A stretch of DNA of 6,276 bases from assembly GCA_028865845.1 (NCBI GenBank), contig JAGWJK010000274.1, positions 1-6,276 on the forward strand, read 5' to 3'. Positions 1-5,666 of this stretch are shown piece by piece. Source of the DNA: Rhizobiaceae bacterium. GTDB lineage: Bacteria > Pseudomonadota > Alphaproteobacteria > Rhizobiales > Rhizobiaceae. Both the position numbers and the translations under genes were made by a program. Under the pieces are notes generated by a model that saw only the letters and a list, made by a program, of their open reading frames with translations, made no database searches and was not told the DNA's origin. Numbering within the stretch: position 1 is the first letter of the stretch; each line of letters begins with the position of its first letter.

Positions 1-519
1 GGCAGCGCACTGACGGCAGCAGCCGACGATTTCCTGACCATCCAGCTCAAGGACGGTCCCGTGGTCATCCAGCTGATGCCTGATGTGGCGCCGAAGCACG
101 TCGCACAGATCGAGGCGCTGGCGAAGAAGGGTGAATATGATGGCGTCGCCTTCCACCGCGTCATCGATGGCTTCATGGCGCAGACCGGCGACGTTCAGTA
201 CGGCAACATGACCAAGGGCTACGACGCGCAGAAGGCCGGCACCGGCGGTTCCGACATGCCGAACCTGCCGGCCGAATTCTCCAAGGTTCCGTTCACCCGC
301 GGTACCGTCGGCATGGCTCGCGCCCAGGACCCTAACTCCGCCAACTCGCAGTTCTTCATCATGTTCGCCGATGGCGACTTCCTGAACGGCCAGTACACGG
401 TCGTCGGCAAGGTCGTCTCGGGCATGGAGAATGTCGACAAGATCAAGCGCGGCCAGGGCGAGAATGGTGAAGTCACCAGCCCCGACCGGATGGTCAAGGT
501 CACGGTTGGCAAGAAATAA
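1..519 (+). CDS. ppiA: Peptidyl-prolyl cis-trans isomerase, cyclophilin type, exported (5' partial)
   Basis: Cyclophilin that catalyses cis-trans isomerisation of X-Pro bonds, here probably in the periplasm. The gene enters from the left edge: the frame is open from base 1, so the true start lies upstream. The first visible residues (GSALTAAADD) look like the end of a Sec signal peptide with a cleavage site near AAA, and the mature domain then begins with FLTIQL. Counting from the first visible codon, the cyclophilin signatures are FHRVIDGFMAQTGD (51-64, with catalytic Arg53, Phe58, Gln61), NSANSQFFI (112-120) and LNGQYTVVG (128-136). The position equivalent to human Trp121 is Phe127, and that of His126 is Tyr132, as is common in bacterial enzymes. 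The stop is TAA. A second cyclophilin follows after 28 nt, suggesting one transcript. Export is inferred from only the tail of the signal peptide. The GTG at 61 is not the real start, because it would remove the first beta strand. Confidence 0.93.
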   Translation, partial: GSALTAAADDFLTIQLKDGPVVIQLMPDVAPKHVAQIEALAKKGEYDGVAFHRVIDGFMAQTGDVQYGNMTKGYDAQKAGTGGSDMPNLPAEFSKVPFTRGTVGMARAQDPNSANSQFFIMFADGDFLNGQYTVVGKVVSGMENVDKIKRGQGENGEVTSPDRMVKVTVGKK

Positions 520-547
520 TTTCAAGACGATAGAAGAGGAAACGCAA

Positions 548-1048
548 ATGGCTGAGATCAAGGATCCCGAAAACACCCTCATCCTGGAAACCACCAAGGG
601 TCAGGTCGTCATTCAGCTGCTGCCGGAAGTTGCTCCCGAGCACGTCGCGCGCATCAAGGAACTCGCACGCGAGAAGGCCTATGACAACGTCGTATTCCAC
701 CGCGTCATCGACGGCTTCATGGCGCAGACCGGCGACGTCGAGCACGGCAAGGCTGGTGGCAACACCGCACGCGCAGGCACCGGCGGCTCTTCCAAGCCGG
801 ACCTGAAGGCTGAATTCTCGGCGACCTCGCACGTCCGTGGCACCTGCTCGATGGCGCGTTCGCAGAACCCGAACTCCGCCAACTCGCAGTTCTTCATCTG
901 CTTTACCGACGCCCCGTGGCTCAACAAGCAGTATTCGGTTTGGGGCCAGGTCATCTCCGGCATGGAGAACGTCGACAAGATCAAGCGCGGCGAGCCGGTG
1001 CGTGATCCGGACTCGATCGTCTCCGCTCGGGTTGCCGCTGACGTCTGA
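548..1048 (+). CDS. ppiB: Peptidyl-prolyl cis-trans isomerase, cyclophilin type, cytoplasmic
   Basis: A 166-residue single-domain cyclophilin with no signal peptide, so probably a cytoplasmic folding helper. The chosen ATG has AGAGGA at 535-540, 7 nt upstream. The reading frame extends further 5', but those codons overlap the preceding gene and do not look like a cyclophilin. Motifs are FHRVIDGFMAQTGD (50-63; Arg52, Phe57, Gln60), NSANSQFFI (109-117; Gln114) and PWLNKQYSVWG (123-133). Unlike the upstream paralogue it keeps the tryptophan at the human Trp121 position (Trp124), which in the family favours cyclosporin binding; the His126 position is Tyr129. It is clearly a paralogue of the gene before it, with shared blocks at both protein and DNA level. 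The two probably form an operon, closed by the hairpin just downstream. Length matches the usual bacterial PpiB (about 165 residues). Confidence 0.95.
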   Translation: MAEIKDPENTLILETTKGQVVIQLLPEVAPEHVARIKELAREKAYDNVVFHRVIDGFMAQTGDVEHGKAGGNTARAGTGGSSKPDLKAEFSATSHVRGTCSMARSQNPNSANSQFFICFTDAPWLNKQYSVWGQVISGMENVDKIKRGEPVRDPDSIVSARVAADV

Positions 1049-1062
1049 TCGTGATTATTCCT

Positions 1063-1103
1063 GAAACCCGCCTCTCGCGCCGATGGTGCGAGGGGCGGGT
1101 TTC
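1063..1103 (+). terminator. Strong hairpin after ppiB, probable rho-independent terminator
   Basis: The arms 1063-1078 and 1088-1103 (GAAACCCGCC... and ...GGCGGGTTTC) pair over 16 bp with a single G-U wobble, around a 9-nt loop. The sequence after the stem (GCTTTGC) is only weakly T-rich. The hairpin starts 14 nt after the ppiB stop and ends 20 nt before the queA start, so it should end or attenuate the cyclophilin transcript. Termination efficiency is inferred, not seen. Confidence 0.75.
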
Positions 1104-1123
1104 GCTTTGCTGAGATAAGTTGA

Positions 1124-2206
1124 ATGCGTGTAGACCTTTTCGATTTCGACCTGCCGGACGAGCGCATCGCGCTCAGGCCCGCGGAGCCGCGCGACAGCGC
1201 GCGCCTGCTCGTCGTCGATCCGAATTCCCCCGATGTGCTCAGCGACCATACGGTCCGCGATCTGCCGTCTTTCCTGAGACCCGGCGATGCCATCGTCTTC
1301 AACGACACCAAGGTGATCCCCGCCCAGTTGGAAGGCATCCGCCATCGCGAAGGCGCCCCCGGTCAGCAGGTTTCGGCGACGCTACACATGCGCGCGGCGC
1401 CCGATTGCTGGAAGGCGTTCGCCAAGCCGGGCAAGCGCATCAAGGTTGGCGACCGTATTCAGTTCGGCCATGGTGAAAATGTCTGCGCCCTCGGTGCGCT
1501 CGATGCTGTCGTGGAGGAAAAGGGCGAGGGTGGCGAAATCTCGCTGCGTTTCGATTTGTCAGGACCGGCGCTGGATGAGGCGATTGCCGCCGTAGGGCAC
1601 ATTCCGTTGCCGCCCTATATCGCTGCCAAGAGGCCTGAGGACGAGCGCGACCGCGCCGACTACCAGACCATCTATGCCCGCGAGGAAGGCGCCGTCGCCG
1701 CGCCGACCGCCGGCCTCCATTTCACGCCGTCACTGTTTGCGAGCCTCGACGCGATGGGCATCGAGCGGCACTTCGTGACGCTGCATGTCGGCGCAGGCAC
1801 TTTCCTGCCGGTCAAGGCCGATGACACCGAAGACCACAAGATGCATTTCGAGATCGGTTATGTCAGTGCCGAGACCGCCGCCAAGCTGAATGCCGTCAAG
1901 GCGAGGGGCGGGCGCATTGTCTGCGTCGGCACCACCTCGCTGCGTTTGATCGAAAGCGCGGCGGAGGATAGCGGCGAGATCAAGCCCTGGTCTGGCGCCA
2001 CCGGCATCTTCATCACGCCTGGCTACCGCTTCAAGGCGGTCGATTTGTTGATGACCAATTTTCACCTGCCGCGTTCGACGCTGTTCATGCTGGTATCGGC
2101 CTTCGCTGGCCTGGACACCATGCGCGCGGCCTATGACCATGCTATTGAGACGGGCTATCGCTTCTATTCCTATGGCGATGCCAGCCTGCTCCACCGGAAA
2201 GACTGA
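1124..2206 (+). CDS. queA: S-adenosylmethionine:tRNA ribosyltransferase-isomerase (QueA)
   Basis: Transfers and isomerises the ribosyl moiety of SAM onto preQ1 already in the wobble position of tRNA, giving epoxyqueuosine; cytoplasmic. The 360 residues span the whole family (E. coli about 356). Recognisable blocks are [11 protein letters not shown] at the start, NDTKVIPA (60-67), GHIPLPPYI (158-166), DYQTIYA (179-185), [13 protein letters not shown] (189-201), HVGAGTF (221-227), GTTSLR (269-274), [10 protein letters not shown] (311-320) and [10 protein letters not shown] (344-353). The ATG at 1124 gives the canonical N-terminus; only a weak purine stretch (GAGATAAG) precedes it. tgt begins 6 nt after the TGA stop, so the two consecutive queuosine enzymes are co-transcribed and perhaps translationally coupled. 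No good promoter is visible in the 20 nt between the upstream hairpin and the start. Nothing in the sequence suggests a broken or unusual enzyme. Confidence 0.97.
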   Translation: MRVDLFDFDLPDERIALRPAEPRDSARLLVVDPNSPDVLSDHTVRDLPSFLRPGDAIVFNDTKVIPAQLEGIRHREGAPGQQVSATLHMRAAPDCWKAFAKPGKRIKVGDRIQFGHGENVCALGALDAVVEEKGEGGEISLRFDLSGPALDEAIAAVGHIPLPPYIAAKRPEDERDRADYQTIYAREEGAVAAPTAGLHFTPSLFASLDAMGIERHFVTLHVGAGTFLPVKADDTEDHKMHFEIGYVSAETAAKLNAVKARGGRIVCVGTTSLRLIESAAEDSGEIKPWSGATGIFITPGYRFKAVDLLMTNFHLPRSTLFMLVSAFAGLDTMRAAYDHAIETGYRFYSYGDASLLHRKD

Positions 2207-2212
2207 GACGAG

Positions 2213-3343
2213 ATGAGCGAGAGCTTTCAATTCGAATTGAAGAAGACCGACAGCGGCGCCCGCCTCGGCGAGGTTTCTATGCCCCGCGGCACGATCCGCA
2301 CGCCTGCTTTCATGCCCGTTGGCACGGTCGGCACCGTCAAGGCCATGTATCTCGATCAGGTGCGTGACACCGGCGCCGATATCATTCTCGGCAATACCTA
2401 TCACCTGATGCTGCGCCCGACCGCCGAGCGCGTCGCGCGGCTGGGTGGCCTGCATGAGCTGATCCGCTGGCCGTATCCGATCCTGACGGACAGCGGCGGT
2501 TTCCAGGTGATGTCGCTTTCCGGGCTGCGCAAGCTTGACGAGCAGGGCGTGACCTTCAAATCGCACGTCGACGGCAGCTTGCATCATATGTCGCCGGAGC
2601 GTTCGATCGAAATCCAGGGACTGCTCGGTTCCGATATCCAGATGCAGCTCGACGAATGCGTGGCTTTGCCTTCGACGCCGAAGGAAATCGAGCGCGCAAT
2701 GGAAATGTCGCTGCGCTGGGCCGAACGCTGCAAGGTTGCTTTCGGCGACCAGCCGGGCAAGGCGATGTTCGGCATCGTGCAGGGCGGCGACGTTCCGGAG
2801 CTGCGTGTTCGCTCGGCGCAGGCGTTGAGCCAGATGGACCTGAAGGGCTATGCCGTCGGGGGGCTTGCCGTCGGCGAGCCGCAGGACGTCATGCTGCGCA
2901 TGCTGGAGCTGACACTGCCGGAACTGCCGTTCAACAAGCCACGCTACCTGATGGGCGTCGGCACGCCGGATGATATTCTGAAGTCCGTGGCGCGCGGCAT
3001 CGATATGTTCGACTGCGTGATGCCGACCCGTTCAGGTCGTCACGGTCTGGCCTTCACCCGCCGCGGCAAGGTCAATATCCGCAATGCCCGCCATGCCGAG
3101 GACATGCGCCCACTCGACGACCAGTCCAGCTGCCCGGCCTCGCGTGATTATTCCCGCGCTTATCTGCATCATCTCGTGCGTGCCAATGAGGCGCTCGGCG
3201 GCATGCTGCTCTCCTGGCACAATCTCGCCTATTATCAGGAACTGATGCAGGGCATTCGCAAGGCCATCGCCGAGGACCGGTTTGCGGACTTCATGGCCGA
3301 GACGCAGGAAAATTGGGCGAGGGGCGATCTAGAGCCCGTGTGA
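2213..3343 (+). CDS. tgt: Queuine/preQ1 tRNA-guanine transglycosylase (Tgt)
   Basis: Exchanges guanine-34 of tRNAs for Asp, Asn, His and Tyr with preQ1, the step before QueA. The 376 residues match the usual bacterial length. Visible family residues are [13 protein letters not shown] (31-43), [12 protein letters not shown] (92-103, with general base Asp93), GIVQGG (187-192), GGLAVGE (216-222), YLMGVGTP (245-252) and FDCVMPTR (266-273, with nucleophile Asp267). The C-terminal zinc site is altered. The CxCx2C motif of E. coli Tgt (Cys302, 304, 307) aligns here to Ser305, Cys307 and Ser310 in [18 protein letters not shown], while the histidine is kept (His336 in SWHNLAYYQ). Either the protein lacks zinc or the metal is held differently; the catalytic core looks intact. 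The ATG lies 6 nt after the queA stop and has no strong Shine-Dalgarno, which fits translational coupling. Transcription probably ends at the hairpin at 3415-3445. Confidence 0.97.
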   Translation: MSESFQFELKKTDSGARLGEVSMPRGTIRTPAFMPVGTVGTVKAMYLDQVRDTGADIILGNTYHLMLRPTAERVARLGGLHELIRWPYPILTDSGGFQVMSLSGLRKLDEQGVTFKSHVDGSLHHMSPERSIEIQGLLGSDIQMQLDECVALPSTPKEIERAMEMSLRWAERCKVAFGDQPGKAMFGIVQGGDVPELRVRSAQALSQMDLKGYAVGGLAVGEPQDVMLRMLELTLPELPFNKPRYLMGVGTPDDILKSVARGIDMFDCVMPTRSGRHGLAFTRRGKVNIRNARHAEDMRPLDDQSSCPASRDYSRAYLHHLVRANEALGGMLLSWHNLAYYQELMQGIRKAIAEDRFADFMAETQENWARGDLEPV

Positions 3344-3397
3344 GCTTGAGACCGGGGCGTATCTGCCCTTGAGCCTTCTTTACGTTTGAAGTCGACA

Positions 3398-3407
3398 GAC
3401 ACGTGTC
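3398..3407. repeat. Perfect 10-bp palindrome GACACGTGTC
   Basis: GACACGTGTC reads the same on both strands. It lies in the 117-nt gap between the convergent tgt and DUF805 genes, 8 nt before the terminator-like hairpin. No promoter is evident next to it, so a role as an operator is doubtful and it may be chance. Confidence 0.25.
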
Positions 3408-3414
3408 ATTATTT

Positions 3415-3445
3415 GACCCGTCCCCTTGGTGGTGACGGGTCTTTT
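3415..3445 (+). terminator. Rho-independent terminator downstream of queA-tgt
   Basis: GACCCGTC (3415-3422) and GACGGGTC (3434-3441) form a perfect 8-bp stem with an 11-nt loop, followed at once by TTTT (3442-3445). The direction fits termination of queA-tgt. The stem could also slow transcripts of the convergent DUF805 gene, but on that strand it is not followed by a T-run. Confidence 0.8.
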
Positions 3446-3460
3446 GTTCTGCAGTCGCGG

Positions 3461-3811
3461 TTAAGCGGCTGGGCCGAAGCGGTTGGCGCCCGCCGTGGAG
3501 CGCGTGCACAGGAATACCAGCATCACGATCGGTCCGACGATCGGAACGAGATTGAACCAGTACCACCATCCGCTCCTGTCCGTATCGTGCAGGCGGCGGA
3601 CATAGACGGAAATCGCCGGCAGCAGATGTACGAGGGAAACGATGGTGCTGATGATGCCGCCGCCGCTTACGGTGGTTCCAAGCGACACGTCGAGCACGGC
3701 CGCAATGCAAATTGCGATGAAGAATATCAGAGTGAAAATCCAGAATTGCGACCGCGTCGCGCGGCCGCTGAATGTGGCGTATTTCCTCATGGCATCGAGG
3801 TAGGCGTTCAC
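3461..3811 (-). CDS. DUF805 family small inner-membrane protein
   Basis: A 116-residue protein of the DUF805 (YhaH/YhaI-like) family, whose function is unknown. Family hallmarks are the N-terminal amphipathic segment with FSGRATRSQFW (14-24), the loop motif VRRLHDTDRSGWWYW (71-85) and the C-terminal GANRFGP (108-114). Three hydrophobic stretches suitable as membrane helices lie at about 25-42, 53-70 and 82-103. The start is GTG, supported by AGGAG 7 nt upstream; the next in-frame ATG (codon 8) would cut the conserved N-terminal segment and has no such ribosome site. The gene converges on tgt and diverges from the small ORF upstream of the MYG1 gene. It appears to be a single-gene unit. A small integral inner-membrane protein is the most that can be said about its role. 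Confidence 0.9.
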   Translation of the reverse strand: MNAYLDAMRKYATFSGRATRSQFWIFTLIFFIAICIAAVLDVSLGTTVSGGGIISTIVSLVHLLPAISVYVRRLHDTDRSGWWYWFNLVPIVGPIVMLVFLCTRSTAGANRFGPAA

Positions 3812-3818
3812 GGGTATG

Positions 3819-3823
3819 CTCCT
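3819..3823 (-). promoter_or_regulatory. Ribosome binding site of the DUF805 gene (supports GTG start)
   Basis: On the - strand AGGAG stands 7 nt before the GTG at 3811. This spacing favours GTG over the internal ATG at codon 8. Confidence 0.75.
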
Positions 3824-3854
3824 AATTTTGCTGAAAAAACAATGCCGCGACGAT

Positions 3855-3860
3855 AGGGGA
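3855..3860 (+). promoter_or_regulatory. Candidate ribosome binding site of the small ORF
   Basis: AGGGGA ends 5 nt before the GTG at 3866. This is the main signal that the small ORF ahead of the MYG1 gene is translated. Confidence 0.5.
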
Positions 3861-3865
3861 TATCC

Positions 3866-4063
3866 GTGCGAATTGGCGGGCTCTTTTTTGGGTGCAATAC
3901 CGATCGGGAGTTCGTCGTTTCGCAGCCAAAATCGATTGTCTGGAACTGGCCCGATATCACCGAAAAATGCGCGGCAGGCGGGGTTGAGCTGGCCCGCGGC
4001 AGCGGCTATCTGGTGCTTACCCCAAGCGACCCATCCGCGAACACAAGGCGCATAGCTGCATGA
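3866..4063 (+). CDS. Small hypothetical protein, translationally coupled to the MYG1 gene
   Basis: A 65-residue ORF that I do not recognise as a known family. Three signs favour a real gene. A purine-rich site (AGGGGA) precedes the GTG start. The stop overlaps the next start as ATGA (4060-4063), the usual sign of coupled operon genes. The composition is protein-like, with two tryptophans (VWNWPD, 25-30), cysteines at 10 and 35, and codons such as GAG TTC GTC and GAT ATC ACC that fit the neighbours. The first dozen residues (MRIGGLFFGC) are mildly hydrophobic, but I see no convincing signal peptide or membrane segment. An overlapping frame gives a 79-codon ORF from 3816 with a less protein-like sequence, which I disregard. 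If untranslated, the stretch would simply be a leader for the MYG1 gene, whose own start has only a weak Shine-Dalgarno. Confidence 0.5.
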   Translation: MRIGGLFFGCNTDREFVVSQPKSIVWNWPDITEKCAAGGVELARGSGYLVLTPSDPSANTRRIAA

Positions 4064-4986
4064 TCCCAGATTTTCTCGTCACCCATTCCGGTGGCTTTCA
4101 CGCCGATGAGTTGCTGTCCAGCGTTATCCTCACCCGGCTTTTTCCGCAGGCCCGCCTCGTCCGCAGCAGGGCTCCCGAATGGATCGCGCCCGGTGCCGAT
4201 CGCATCATTTACGATGTCGGTGGTGCCTATGACGCTGAAGCTCGCATTTTCGATCACCATCAGCGCGGTGCTCCGCTGCGGGAGGATGGCCAGCCCTACA
4301 GCTCGTTCGGATTGGTCTGGAAGCACTACGGCCGCGATTATCTCGCCGCCCTGGCGATTCCTGAAGCGCATATCGAGGCGATCCATGCCTCGTTCGATGC
4401 CGGCTTCGTGCTGCCGATCGACCTTACGGACAATGGCGCGATCAGCCCCGCCATTGCGGGGCCGCTCGCCGGACTGACGCTGCCGGCCCTGTTGGAAACC
4501 TTGAAACCGGTATTCGACGAAACAGCTCCCGATGCCGATGATCGTGCCTTCCACAACGCGCTCGCCATCGCCCGCAGTTTCGTCGAGGCGAAGATTGCCG
4601 GCAGCGCCGCGAAATTGCGGGCTGAATCGATCGTCCAGAAAGCGATCCGGGAAACGGGCGAGGGACGTGTTCTCGAGCTTCCAATGGGAATGCCGTTCCG
4701 CCCGGCGATCGTAAAGGCTGGCGCCGACCATCTGCTCTTTGTCGTTCATCCCCGTGAAAAGGATTGGTGCGTCACCGGCATTCGCCGCGCGGAGGATGGC
4801 TTCGAGCTGCGAGCAGATCTGCCTGCCGCCTGGGCTGGTCTCAGCAATCAGGAGCTCGAGAAAGTCTCCGGCGTCGAAGGGGCGAGTTTCTGCCACAATG
4901 GTCGCTTCATCGCCGCAGCAAAGACCCGCGAAGCCGCGCTTGCGATGGCCGAACTCGCAGTCAAGGAAGCGCTCGGCAGCAACTAG
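4060..4986 (+). CDS. MYG1/UPF0160 family DHH-type metal-dependent hydrolase (probable exonuclease)
   Basis: A complete 308-residue MYG1 (UPF0160) protein. The family belongs to the DHH phosphoesterase-like hydrolases; the human member is reported to be a 3'-5' RNA exonuclease, whereas bacterial members are little studied. Conserved elements appear in order: VTHSGGFHADE (7-17, metal-binding His and Asp), YDVGGAYD (51-58), the DHH motif FDHHQRG (64-70), YSSFGLVWKHYG (80-91), and near the C-terminus SFCHNGRFIAAA (276-287). All presumed metal ligands are present, so it should be active. The ATG at 4060 gives the expected N-terminus just ahead of the first motif. It overlaps the stop of the upstream small ORF by ATGA and lacks a good ribosome site of its own, so translation is probably coupled. 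A 144-nt spacer with its own promoter follows, so the gene likely ends its transcription unit. Substrate is unknown; nanoRNA or RNA processing is an inference from the family. Confidence 0.93.
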   Translation: MIPDFLVTHSGGFHADELLSSVILTRLFPQARLVRSRAPEWIAPGADRIIYDVGGAYDAEARIFDHHQRGAPLREDGQPYSSFGLVWKHYGRDYLAALAIPEAHIEAIHASFDAGFVLPIDLTDNGAISPAIAGPLAGLTLPALLETLKPVFDETAPDADDRAFHNALAIARSFVEAKIAGSAAKLRAESIVQKAIRETGEGRVLELPMGMPFRPAIVKAGADHLLFVVHPREKDWCVTGIRRAEDGFELRADLPAAWAGLSNQELEKVSGVEGASFCHNGRFIAAAKTREAALAMAELAVKEALGSN

Positions 4987-4991
4987 GCGAA

Positions 4992-5032
4992 AGCCGAGAT
5001 TGGCGAGCGGCGAGGCATAGCCAAAATTGGCG
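4992..5032. repeat. Two near-identical 14-bp palindromic repeats, candidate operator pair
   Basis: AGCCGAGATTGGCG (4992-5005) and AGCCAAAATTGGCG (5019-5032) match at 12 of 14 positions and lie 27 nt apart in the same orientation. Each is an inverted repeat with 2-nt spacer: GCCAA-AA-TTGGC is perfect, while GCCGA-GA-TTGGC has one mismatch. The second copy overlaps the -35 box of the promoter for the Gre-like gene. The arrangement suits a dimeric regulator, but no such regulator is encoded here. Confidence 0.45.
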
Positions 5033-5056
5033 CTTCGGAGTTTATCGTCCTATATT
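5027..5056 (+). promoter_or_regulatory. Candidate sigma70-type promoter of the Gre-like gene
   Basis: TTGGCG (5027-5032), an 18-nt spacer and TATATT (5051-5056) give a reasonable housekeeping promoter. Transcription would begin near 5063, leaving a leader of about 68 nt before the TTG start. The -35 box lies inside the second palindrome, so binding there would be expected to affect initiation. Confidence 0.55.
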
Positions 5057-5068
5057 ATTCATCTCGCA

Positions 5069-5096
5069 GATGCGTGGAGCCTTCGCTTTGCGCATC
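5069..5096 (+). promoter_or_regulatory. 12-bp leader hairpin upstream of the Gre-like gene
   Basis: GATGCGTGGAGC (5069-5080) pairs with GCTTTGCGCATC (5085-5096) around a CTTC tetraloop: 12 continuous pairs, three of them G-U. No T-run follows, so it is not an obvious terminator. It sits at the 5' end of the predicted transcript and could stabilise the mRNA or take part in control. It might instead mark the 3' end of the MYG1 transcript. Confidence 0.45.
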
Positions 5097-5118
5097 GTAA
5101 CATCGTTTGCTGACTGAT

Positions 5119-5123
5119 CGGAG
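5119..5123 (+). promoter_or_regulatory. Ribosome binding site that fixes the TTG start of the Gre-like gene
   Basis: CGGAG stands 7 nt before the TTG at 5131. The frame is open to another TTG at 5107, but that one lacks a comparable site, and the added residues do not look like part of the family. Confidence 0.65.
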
Positions 5124-5130
5124 TTTGAGA

Positions 5131-5613
5131 TTGGCTGTTGCTTTCACCAAGGAAGAGAGTTTCGAGACTGCGTCGGAAACCCTGTTGCCCGATCGCCCGA
5201 TTTCGCCTCATCCCAACCTTGTGACGGAAACAGGGCTGCAAGCGCTGGAAGAGCAACTGAGGCAGGCTCGCGAGGCCTATGAGGCAGCAAGCGCAATCGA
5301 AGACGTCAATGAACGGCGGCGGCAGACGTCAAACCCTTTGCGCGATGCGCGCTACTTCGTCGCCAGAGTCCGCACCGCGCAGCTCGTCGCCGATCCAGTG
5401 TCGAATGATGTCGTTGCCTTTGGCCATAAGGTGACCTTCAGCCGCGATGACGGGCGCGTACAAACCTATCGCATCGTCGGAGAAGACGAGGCTGATCCGA
5501 AGACGGGATCGATTTCCTTCGTATCGCCGGTGGCAAAAGTACTGATGGGCAAGTCTGTCGGCGATATCGTGGACGCAGGCGGTCAGGAACTCGAGATCAT
5601 CGCTATCTCGTAA
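5131..5613 (+). CDS. GreA/GreB family transcription-factor homologue with shortened coiled coil
   Basis: A 160-residue Gre-factor homologue. The C-terminal FKBP-like domain is clear: VAFGHKVTFSRDDG (95-108), TYRIVGEDEAD (112-122), ISFVSPVAKVLMGK (128-141) and the end LEIIAIS correspond closely to E. coli GreA. This domain docks Gre factors on RNA polymerase at the secondary channel. The N-terminal coiled coil (about 32-86) is some 16 residues shorter than in GreA, and the tip that carries the catalytic acids (Asp41 and Glu44 in GreA, GDLKENAEY) is replaced by a basic and polar stretch, ERRRQTSNPLRDARYF (61-76). An extra N-terminal tail of about 30 residues precedes it. It is thus probably not a normal transcript-cleavage factor; it may be a secondary-channel regulator or anti-Gre factor, which is inference. 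The TTG start is chosen from the CGGAG 7 nt upstream. The gene has its own candidate promoter and converges on the DUF4864 gene. Confidence 0.88.
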   Translation: MAVAFTKEESFETASETLLPDRPISPHPNLVTETGLQALEEQLRQAREAYEAASAIEDVNERRRQTSNPLRDARYFVARVRTAQLVADPVSNDVVAFGHKVTFSRDDGRVQTYRIVGEDEADPKTGSISFVSPVAKVLMGKSVGDIVDAGGQELEIIAIS

Positions 5614-5666
5614 GGTGCCGCACATCCCTTTTCCACGGTGATCGTCCGGGCGCATCGGGGCTTTTG

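Noticed and set aside
431..547. 5' extension of the ppiB frame by 39 codons
   Set aside because: It overlaps the 3' end of ppiA and adds basic non-cyclophilin residues, whereas the ATG at 548 has a good ribosome site and gives the normal family length.
1104..1123. preQ1-type riboswitch ahead of queA
   Set aside because: The space after the hairpin is too short and shows no aptamer-like structure. The upstream hairpin is a simple stem, and preQ1 riboswitches normally control synthesis or transport genes.
1730..2587. 285-codon open frame on the - strand across the end of queA and start of tgt
   Set aside because: It is antisense to two certain genes, spans their junction, and has no recognisable domain. 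Long antisense frames are common in high-GC coding sequence.
3386..3856. 156-codon + strand frame over the DUF805 gene
   Set aside because: It is antisense to a gene with clear DUF805 motifs and runs through the tgt terminator hairpin; the sequence is low in hydrophobic residues and unlike a folded protein.
4006..4896. 296-codon open frame on the - strand opposite the MYG1 gene
   Set aside because: The + strand encodes a full set of MYG1 motifs; the antisense product has no recognisable motif and begins and ends inside neighbouring features.
5614..5666. Possible terminator between the convergent Gre-like and DUF4864 genes
   Set aside because: There is a short T-run at 5662-5665 after GGGGC, but I could not find a stem of more than about three convincing pairs ahead of it.
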